NCBI RefSeq assembly: GCF_945915485.1
Contig: NZ_CAMEFJ010000015.1
Span: 1-40,521 of the forward strand
DNA from: an uncultured Agrococcus sp.
GTDB taxonomy: Bacteria > Actinomycetota > Actinomycetes > Actinomycetales > Microbacteriaceae
Direction: 5' to 3'
Length of the DNA stretch: 40,521 nucleotides
Positions 16,870 through 23,197 of this stretch are shown here, piece after piece (the stretch's first letter is position 1; every line of letters begins with the position of its first letter). The notes beneath the pieces are model-generated. The model did no database searches and was not told the origin of the DNA. It saw only the letters and a program-made list of their open reading frames with translations. A program made the position numbers and the translations under genes.

Positions 16870-17061
16870 ATGAGTGCAGAGGACAAGGCTTCCGCAAACA
16901 TGGACAAATTGAAGGGCAAGGCGAAGGAAGCGACCGGGAAGGTAACCGGCGACGACCAAAAAACTGCAGAGGGCAAGGTCGACCAAGCGAAGGGCGACGC
17001 TAAGCAGGCGTTCGAGAAAACGAAGGACGCCGCGAAGAACGTCTTCGATAACGACCGCTGA
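16870..17061 (+). CDS. CsbD-family stress protein
   Basis: 63 residues, highly charged and free of Cys and Trp. The repeated KLKGKAKEATGKVTGDD-type pattern is diagnostic of the CsbD family, general-stress proteins often under alternative sigma factors, whose molecular role is unknown. AGGGA precedes ATG 16870. It is followed by a gene for another stress-associated small protein, 71 nt downstream. The 293 nt upstream contain no recognisable gene; a 36-codon frame ending on the CsbD start is not convincing. Confidence 0.92.
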   Translation: MSAEDKASANMDKLKGKAKEATGKVTGDDQKTAEGKVDQAKGDAKQAFEKTKDAAKNVFDNDR

Positions 17062-17132
17062 ATTACGGAACCCTGCGTGAGCTCGCACGAAAGGAACGAC
17101 GAGCCGACGCAGGGAGGAGAGGGAGTGCGACC

Positions 17133-17402
17133 ATGGGATTTCTAGGTTTTCTACTGCTCGGGTTGATCGCGGGTGCGATCGCCAAGCTGATTCTGCCCGG
17201 CAGACAGGGAGGAGGCTGGATCGCCACACTGATCCTGGGCGTTGTCGGTGCCATCGTTGGTGGATGGCTCGGGAGTCTCCTGTTCGACGCCCCCTTGGAG
17301 GAGTTCTTCTCCGTGCAAACGTGGCTCGTCGCGATCGGCGGCTCGCTGATTGTGCTGATCGTGTACGGCCTCATCGTCGGGCGCAAACCCAAGGACGCAT
17401 AG
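17133..17402 (+). CDS. GlsB/YeaQ/YmgE family membrane protein
   Basis: 89 residues with three predicted membrane segments. The glycine-rich start GFLGFLLLGLIAGAIAKLIL, then PGRQGGG and VGAIVGGWLG, are typical of this transglycosylase-associated protein family, which is stress-induced in many bacteria and has no proven enzymatic role. A strong purine-rich ribosome-binding region (GGAGGAGAGGGAG) precedes ATG 17133. It probably shares a transcript with the CsbD gene and is closed by the hairpin at 17428-17469. Confidence 0.92.
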   Translation: MGFLGFLLLGLIAGAIAKLILPGRQGGGWIATLILGVVGAIVGGWLGSLLFDAPLEEFFSVQTWLVAIGGSLIVLIVYGLIVGRKPKDA

Positions 17403-17427
17403 ACGCCCGAAGAGCGTCGTATCCGTG

Positions 17428-17469
17428 AACGCTGTTCGCGCAGCCGGTACAGGATGCGCGAACAGCGTT
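17428..17469 (+). terminator. Strong hairpin terminator after the CsbD/YeaQ pair
   Basis: AACGCTGTTCGCGCA (17428-17442) is perfectly complementary to TGCGCGAACAGCGTT (17455-17469), a 15-bp stem with a 12-nt loop, 25 nt after the stop codon and followed by moderately T-rich sequence. Confidence 0.75.
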
Positions 17470-17565
17470 TCGGTTCCTTCGGGTTTGCATCCCGGTGCCG
17501 TGACCTGCCCTCATCGGTGATCCTCGCTCGCTTCGCTCTCACCTCGACGGTTACGGAGGTCACGC

Positions 17566-18681
17566 ATGGACGAACACACCAGAGACTCGGAGAACTCGGG
17601 GGCGCGGGCCCCGGATGACCGTGCACACGGCCTGGACGTGCTGCTTGTCGCCGAGCCCGGGCTCCCCTCGCGCCGGTCTGCCCAAGTACGAGAAACGCTG
17701 AAACACGAACTGCAGGAGCTTCTCGATACTCCCGTGCGGATACACGCTCGTACCGAGCCGATTCGGATCGACCCCGATGACACGCCTGACTTCAATGCGG
17801 CGGAGCAGGTTTCCCAAGAGTACGAACGCGTCGACTCGACCATCCTGATCACCGAGATCCCGAGGTACGCGGGCAGCAGCCCGCTGGTCGCGCAAGTGTT
17901 CCCCTCCCGGCGTACCGGTGTGGTTTCCAACCCGACGTTGGGAGCGCTTGCGCCGAAGAGGCGCTTGGTGAAGGTCGTCGTCGACTGCGTACTGCGAATC
18001 CGCTCTGTCTCCGAAGAATCGAAAACGAAGAGCAGAGTGCGGTGGGCCAAGTGGGCAGGAGCGGAGGATGCCGGAAACAGCCGCCTCCTGGCTCACCGGA
18101 TCGGAGGCGGCGTGCGCACTGTCTTCGGCATGATCGCCTCGAACGAGCCGTTGCGCATTGCACCAAAACTCTCGACAGCGCTCGCCGTCGCCGCCGCGAC
18201 CGGAGCCTTCGGCATCTTCTACCATTCGATCTGGCAGATGTCGGCTGCCCTGAGCACGTTTCGGATGGCCGTTATCGGCGTGCTCGCGATCACCGCCATG
18301 GTGACCTGGCTGATGGTCGGGAATCGCCTCTGGGACCGACCGCGACGTAAGCGCTACGCATCGATCATCATGCTCTACAACATGTCCACCGTGCTGACAC
18401 TGGTGTTGTGCATGATCGCGCTGTACTTCTCACTCGCCGTCATCATCCTCGTGACGTCGCTCATCGTCATCGACCCCGGCTTCATGAGCGAGATTCTCGG
18501 CAGCGAAGCGACGTTCGCCAACTATCTCGATGTTGCGTGGCTGAGCGCCGCACTCGGCTCGGTAGCGGGTGCTCTGGGATCGAGCTTCGACGCCGATACG
18601 AACGTGAAGGAGCTGACCCACGGCCAACGCGAACGGCAGCGGATGTACTCTGCCGACCGCACCGAGGACGGTGACTCGTAG
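17566..18681 (+). CDS. Membrane protein of unknown function with soluble N-terminal domain
   Basis: 371 residues, no family recognised with confidence. Residues 1-160 are predicted soluble: after a polar start comes GLDVLLVAEPGLP, a helix with RETLKHELQELL, and STILITEIPRY, an alternating alpha/beta pattern. From about residue 205 there are four or five hydrophobic helices (ALAVAAATGAFGIFY, MAVIGVLAITAMVTWLMV, a long LVLCMIALYFSLAVIILV region, WLSAALGSVAGALGS), then a charged tail. GGAGG with 7-nt spacing supports ATG 17566. The gene stands alone between a terminator and a katG remnant. Proteins of this plan occur in Actinobacteria, often with misleading database names; no enzymatic motif was found. 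Confidence 0.75.
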   Translation: MDEHTRDSENSGARAPDDRAHGLDVLLVAEPGLPSRRSAQVRETLKHELQELLDTPVRIHARTEPIRIDPDDTPDFNAAEQVSQEYERVDSTILITEIPRYAGSSPLVAQVFPSRRTGVVSNPTLGALAPKRRLVKVVVDCVLRIRSVSEESKTKSRVRWAKWAGAEDAGNSRLLAHRIGGGVRTVFGMIASNEPLRIAPKLSTALAVAAATGAFGIFYHSIWQMSAALSTFRMAVIGVLAITAMVTWLMVGNRLWDRPRRKRYASIIMLYNMSTVLTLVLCMIALYFSLAVIILVTSLIVIDPGFMSEILGSEATFANYLDVAWLSAALGSVAGALGSSFDADTNVKELTHGQRERQRMYSADRTEDGDS

Positions 18682-18717
18682 GCGTTTGCGCGGCACGTCG
18701 CGCAATTCACGGCGCGG

Positions 18718-19173
18718 ATGTGCACCCCTCCCGAAAGAAGCAGCGCCCTTCCCCCGAACACCCTCCGTGTCACGCACTGGACCCCGAAGAACAGCGGCGG
18801 CTCCGACCTGGTGCCGGAAGCCGACTTCCAGGGCCGGCGCGAACCCCGCATGCTCACAACCGACATCTCGCTGCGCGAGGGCCCGATCTACCGCGAGATC
18901 TCCCTCCGCTTCTTCGTCAATCTGCTCGATCTGGACACCACATGGGCACCGCTCGATGAGCGCTCCACCCTGTTCCAGGCAACGAGCGACAAGACCGGTG
19001 AAGACACGTGGACGGGCACGCGTGCCGACCTCGTCTTCGGGTCAAACTCAGAGTTGCGCGTACTCGCGAAGGTTTACGCGAGCGACGACGCCGCCGCCGC
19101 CGAGAAGTTCGTGCACGATTTCGTCCGCGCTTGGACAAAGGTGACGAACCTCGATCGGTTCGACGCGAGCTGA
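18718..19173 (+). pseudogene. katG: katG (catalase-peroxidase) remnant with internal deletion
   Basis: The frame encodes two separate pieces of catalase-peroxidase joined in phase. From 18778, [18 protein letters not shown] and PIYREIS match the end of the N-terminal haem domain. At about 18898-18912 the sequence jumps directly to [31 protein letters not shown] and [11 protein letters not shown], the extreme C terminus of KatG. Roughly 260-280 residues are missing between them by comparison with a typical KatG, and everything before WTPKN, including the distal Arg/Trp/His and the haem-ligand His, is absent. The product cannot be an active catalase. A reading-frame-preserving deletion means a short protein could still be made. 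The first 20 codons have no KatG similarity, and no ribosome-binding site is evident. Confidence 0.88.
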
Positions 19174-19184
19174 TTCACGCCCTC

Positions 19185-19223
19185 ACGCAGGTGCCCCGGT
19201 TTTTCGACCAGGGGCACCTGCGT
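19185..19223 (+). terminator. Hairpin terminator of the former katG gene
   Basis: ACGCAGGTGCCCC (19185-19197) pairs perfectly with GGGGCACCTGCGT (19211-19223), a 13-bp stem starting 11 nt after the katG-remnant stop. The sequence that follows is only mildly T-rich. Confidence 0.7.
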
Positions 19224-19449
19224 GTTACCAAATCGTTATCTCCGCCGCTGCACCGCGTTGGGCGATACCGGAGGGTTCGCTTGCCCGGGATATCAACGGT
19301 CCCTCAAGGCCTTGCGCAAAGCTCCAAGTTGAACCTTCAACGAGAGCTTGAATCAAGTAACCGTTCTTTCATTCCGAACTCATAGTTTCGACCATAGGCT
19401 TGCAAAGTCATCGCCAACGTCGGCGAACAGATCCCTGAACGGAGTATTT

Positions 19450-22400
19450 GTGAGATCACAACGGAGCAAGCCTGCTGGCTTCCGGAGAGTGGTCGCCACT
19501 TGCGCATCCATCGCGCTCGCGGCGTCATTGCCACTACTCGGAAGTGCTGGAGCGCACGCGAACGACGACACAGAGAACCTGCGAGAGTCGCTGCTCAGCT
19601 CATTCGACCCTGGCCTCTACATCGTCGAACTGACCGATGCGCCAATCGCAACCTATGAGGGCGGCGTCGATAACTTCAACGGCACCGCGAACCAAAGCGG
19701 ACTCGTCGATTTCGAATCGCCAGCGGCACTCGCCTACGGCGGTCACCTGGAGGAAGTCCAGGAGGAAGTCGCCGACGATGCCGGTGTGCAGATGGACACG
19801 CAGCTGACCGGGACGCTGAACGGCTTCATTGCGGATCTGTCCTCCGAGCAGGCTGTCGAGCTGACCCTGAACCCGCGTGTCGCTCGCATTACTCCGAACG
19901 AGATCGTGCAGCCGCAGGCCGTGCCCGCGACCGAGTATCTCGAACTTGAAGAGGCCTTTGCGAACGAGCAGGTCGGCGGATGGGACAACGCCGGTGAAGG
20001 CGTTGTCGTCGGTGTCCTCGACACCGGTATCGCTCCTGAGAACCCCTTCTTCGATGGCGAGGAGCTGAGCACGACGCCCGGCGATGGCGCGTATCTTGAC
20101 GGAGACACGATCGTGTTCCCCAAGGGCAACGGCGACACGTTCACCGGTATCTGCGAAACAGGCGAGGAGTTCAACGCCGACGACTGCAATGACAAGGTCA
20201 TCGGTGCTCGCTACTACATCGACGGTTTCGGTGAAGATCGACTCTCCGACGAAGCCGGCAACAAGGTCGATGTCGTCTCCCCGCGAGACATCAACGGTCA
20301 CGGTTCGCACACCGCTTCGACCTCTGCCGGTAACACGGACGTGGAGATCACGACGGCTGGCGGCGCTGAGCTCGGCACGATGAGCGGTGTTGCTCCCGAT
20401 GCACGCATCGCAGCGTACAAAGTCTGCTGGGACGGCCCAGACCCCACAACGATAGAGGATGACGGCTGCGCGACATCCGACCTCGTGCAGGCCATCGAGC
20501 AGGCAACGCTCGACGGTGTCGACGTGATGAACTTCTCGATCGGCGGCGGCGCTGCCACGACCGTGTGGGCACCTGTCGACCAGGCATTCTTCGGTGCTTC
20601 CGCGGCGGGTATCTTCGTTTCGGCCTCGGCCGGTAACGCCGGCCCGGGCTCCACCACCGCTGACCACGCTTCGCCCTGGTACGCGACGGTTGCTGCAGCG
20701 ACCGTGCCGAACTTCGAAGGTCGCGTGACCCTCGAAAACGACGATGCGTTCAACGGCGCATCCGCGACGCTGATCGGGGTAGAGCCGGTGGCCGCCGAGA
20801 TTGTCTATGGCGGTGACATCGCCGCAGACGGAGCGAGCCAGGAGGAAGCAGCGCTCTGCTTCCTGGGAACACTCGACCCGGAACTCGCAGAAGGCAAGAT
20901 CGTGCTCTGTGACCGCGGAGAGAATGACCGTGTGGAGAAGTCGGCAGCTGCGTACGAAGCCGGCGCCGTGGGCATGATCCTGGTCAACGTGCAGTCCGAC
21001 TCGCTCGACCTCGACGACCACTCGATCCCGTCGGTGCACGTCCAGGACACCTACCGCGACGCGCTGCTGGCCGCCGCGGACAACGGCGAGGAAGTCACGC
21101 TCTCGGAAGTCGCTATCGCTGACAGCGAAGCGGTCGCTCCGCAGGTCGCCGGTTTCTCCTCGCGCGGCCCGATGGAGGCATCGGGAGCAGACGTACTGAA
21201 GCCCGACTTCGCGGCTCCCGGTGTTGGAATCATCGCCGCGGGCGGTAACTACGACAGCGAAGACCCGAAGTTCGTGTTCATGAGCGGTACCTCGATGGCC
21301 GCACCGCACGCCGCCGGTCTCGGTGCCGCCTACGTGGGCGCGTACCCGGACGCATCGCCTGCAGAAACGCAGTCGGTGCTGACCACGACGGCAACGGACA
21401 CGTACAACGATGACGCCTCGGTGAACGCCGACGTGTTCGCGCAGGGCGCCGGCATGGTGCAGCCGACCGACATGTTCAGCCCCGGCTTCTTCTTCGACGC
21501 CACGAGCGACGACTACATCGACTACCTCATCGGTACCGGTGAGGTGACGGTGGAGGGCCGCGAGGGCATCGACCCCAGCGACCTCAACCTCGCCACCATC
21601 GGCATCGGCTCGCTGGTACAGGAGCAGACGATCACGCGTACCGCGACGGCCGTCAACCCCGGCACCTACTCGGTCGACGTCACCGCTCCCGCCGGCATCG
21701 ACGTTGTCGTCGAGCCTTCGACGCTGAGCTTCGGCGCAGCAGGTGAAGAGCAGACCTTCACGGTGAGTTTCACGGTGCAGGATGGTGCGGAGATCGACGC
21801 CTGGCTGCAGGGTCGCCTCGTGTGGAGCGACGGCGAGCACGACGTTCGCCAGCCCATCGCGGTTCGTGCATTGACGGTCGAATCGGCTGAGCGCATCGAA
21901 AGCGACCGCACCTGGGACGTCCAGCCGCTCGATGTGCAAGCGGGCGCTTCCGGCGAGCTCTCGCTCACCGAGTACGGCCTGCACGAAACTCGTGTCGGCT
22001 GGGACGGTGTTCCCGACGAGCCCGGCACCTCGGGTGAGACCGCGGATGGCGACTACTGGGAGTGGTTGACGGAGGATGACGTCAACGGCCCCGGACTCTG
22101 GTACGAGGCGTTGATGCTCGAAGATGACCCGCAGGCGTTCATCGCCCAGACGACCTCGTCTGACGCGAACTCGGACTACGACCTGCTGGTCGCGCAGTTC
22201 GACGTTCTCGGACAGCTCGCGGGCGTTTGGGAGAGCGGCAACGAGGGCAGCGACGAGTACATCGAGATCCTCGACCCCGAGCCCGGCTTCTACGTCATGC
22301 TGGTCACGGATTACCTCGGCGAGTACGAGGCTGATCTGACGGCAGAGATGGTCATGGTCGGCGCGGGTGGCGAAGGCGACCTGGACGTCACGGTCACCGG

Positions 22401-23037
22401 CAACGGTGGTAATGCCGGGAACGCCGGCACCGATGACTGGACCGGCCCGGTCGAGCCCGGTGACCTCGCGGCGGAGGTCACGTGGCAGGGCCTCGAGCCC
22501 GACACGCGCTACTACGGCGCGGTCGTGGCCGACCTGGGTGGCGGCGCTGCTACCACCATCGTCTACGTCGACACGGCCGGGCAGACGCCGGAAGCGGTGC
22601 TCAACCCGATCTCCGATCAGACGATCGAAACGGGCGACAGCATCGGGGACGTCACCCCGTCCATGACCGACGAAACCGGTTCCGCCGAGATCACGGTCGA
22701 GGATCTGCCGGACGGCGTGGTCTTCGAGGACGGCGTCATCTCCGGCACCCCGGCGGAGGCCGGCACCTTCACGGTGACGGTATCGGCGGTCCACCAACTC
22801 GGATTCGAATCGACGGAGACGTTCACCATCACGGTGTCCGACGACCCGATCGACACCGAGGACCCGACCGAGGACCCGGACCCGACCGCTCCTGAGCCCA
22901 CTGATCCGGGCGACGGCGGCGGCGACGGCGACCTGCCCCAGACGGGTGTTGACGTAGCCCTGTGGCTGCTGCTGCTCGCGGCTGGTCTGGCTCTCGTCGG
23001 ATCCGGAGCACTGGTTGCGCGTAAGCGTCGCAGCTAG
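19450..23037 (+). CDS. Secreted, cell-wall-anchored subtilisin-like serine protease
   Basis: 1195 residues. A Sec signal peptide (basic start, hydrophobic core ASIALAASLPLLG, cleavage near AHA) is followed by an inhibitor-I9-like propeptide (FIADLSSEQAVELT). The S8 catalytic domain has Asp191 (VLDTG), His284 (NGHGSHTAS) and Ser615 (SGTSMAAPHAAG), with a protease-associated insert (IVLCDRGEND). C-terminal beta domains include a putative-Ig-like module near 1040-1120 (LNPISDQTIETGD, SGTPAEAGTFTV). A Pro/Asp/Glu spacer, LPQTG at 1162-1166, a hydrophobic helix and RKRRS form a sortase signal. The start is GTG 19450, with GGAG 5 nt upstream; a longer frame from TTG 19348 would bury the signal peptide. 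No sortase gene is in the window. It probably degrades external protein or peptides. Confidence 0.94.
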   Translation: MRSQRSKPAGFRRVVATCASIALAASLPLLGSAGAHANDDTENLRESLLSSFDPGLYIVELTDAPIATYEGGVDNFNGTANQSGLVDFESPAALAYGGHLEEVQEEVADDAGVQMDTQLTGTLNGFIADLSSEQAVELTLNPRVARITPNEIVQPQAVPATEYLELEEAFANEQVGGWDNAGEGVVVGVLDTGIAPENPFFDGEELSTTPGDGAYLDGDTIVFPKGNGDTFTGICETGEEFNADDCNDKVIGARYYIDGFGEDRLSDEAGNKVDVVSPRDINGHGSHTASTSAGNTDVEITTAGGAELGTMSGVAPDARIAAYKVCWDGPDPTTIEDDGCATSDLVQAIEQATLDGVDVMNFSIGGGAATTVWAPVDQAFFGASAAGIFVSASAGNAGPGSTTADHASPWYATVAAATVPNFEGRVTLENDDAFNGASATLIGVEPVAAEIVYGGDIAADGASQEEAALCFLGTLDPELAEGKIVLCDRGENDRVEKSAAAYEAGAVGMILVNVQSDSLDLDDHSIPSVHVQDTYRDALLAAADNGEEVTLSEVAIADSEAVAPQVAGFSSRGPMEASGADVLKPDFAAPGVGIIAAGGNYDSEDPKFVFMSGTSMAAPHAAGLGAAYVGAYPDASPAETQSVLTTTATDTYNDDASVNADVFAQGAGMVQPTDMFSPGFFFDATSDDYIDYLIGTGEVTVEGREGIDPSDLNLATIGIGSLVQEQTITRTATAVNPGTYSVDVTAPAGIDVVVEPSTLSFGAAGEEQTFTVSFTVQDGAEIDAWLQGRLVWSDGEHDVRQPIAVRALTVESAERIESDRTWDVQPLDVQAGASGELSLTEYGLHETRVGWDGVPDEPGTSGETADGDYWEWLTEDDVNGPGLWYEALMLEDDPQAFIAQTTSSDANSDYDLLVAQFDVLGQLAGVWESGNEGSDEYIEILDPEPGFYVMLVTDYLGEYEADLTAEMVMVGAGGEGDLDVTVTGNGGNAGNAGTDDWTGPVEPGDLAAEVTWQGLEPDTRYYGAVVADLGGGAATTIVYVDTAGQTPEAVLNPISDQTIETGDSIGDVTPSMTDETGSAEITVEDLPDGVVFEDGVISGTPAEAGTFTVTVSAVHQLGFESTETFTITVSDDPIDTEDPTEDPDPTAPEPTDPGDGGGDGDLPQTGVDVALWLLLLAAGLALVGSGALVARKRRS

Positions 23038-23051
23038 TCCGTAACGAAGTG

Positions 23052-23079
23052 AGGGGAGGTTCCGTGAGGAACCTCCCCT
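23052..23079 (+). terminator. Hairpin terminator after the protease gene
   Basis: AGGGGAGGTTCC (23052-23063) and GGAACCTCCCCT (23068-23079) form a 12-bp stem with a 4-nt loop (GTGA), followed by TCTCGTATGCT, 14 nt after the protease stop. Confidence 0.8.
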
Positions 23080-23112
23080 TCTCGTATGCTGGAAGGCAGT
23101 GTGTCCCGGCAA

Positions 23113-23167
23113 AGTCGCACCACGACGGCCGGGAGGGTGCTCATCAGGCACGTGCTCCCCGATGCGA
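23113..23167 (+). promoter_or_regulatory. Nested hairpin in the leader of the decarboxylase gene
   Basis: Three nested stems can form: GTCGCA/TGCGAC (23113-23118 with 23162-23167), GGGAG/CTCCC (23130-23134 with 23154-23158) and GTGC/GCAC (23136-23139 with 23147-23150). The structure ends 30 nt before the start codon, which itself lacks a clear ribosome-binding site. It matches no riboswitch family that I recognise; it may be a regulatory leader or chance folding in GC-rich DNA. Confidence 0.3.
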
Positions 23168-23197
23168 CGACGTGATCGAAGAATGTGAGACCGCGCA

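Noticed and set aside
16763-16873. 36-codon frame overlapping the CsbD start by ATGA, possible coupled leader peptide
   Set aside because: It has no ribosome-binding site or third-position bias, and its sequence is nondescript. The overlap alone is weak evidence.
22850-22930. Tandem-like GACCCGGACCCGACC repeats
   Set aside because: They encode the Asp/Pro/Glu/Thr spacer before the LPQTG anchor of the protease; this is low-complexity coding sequence, not a DNA repeat array.
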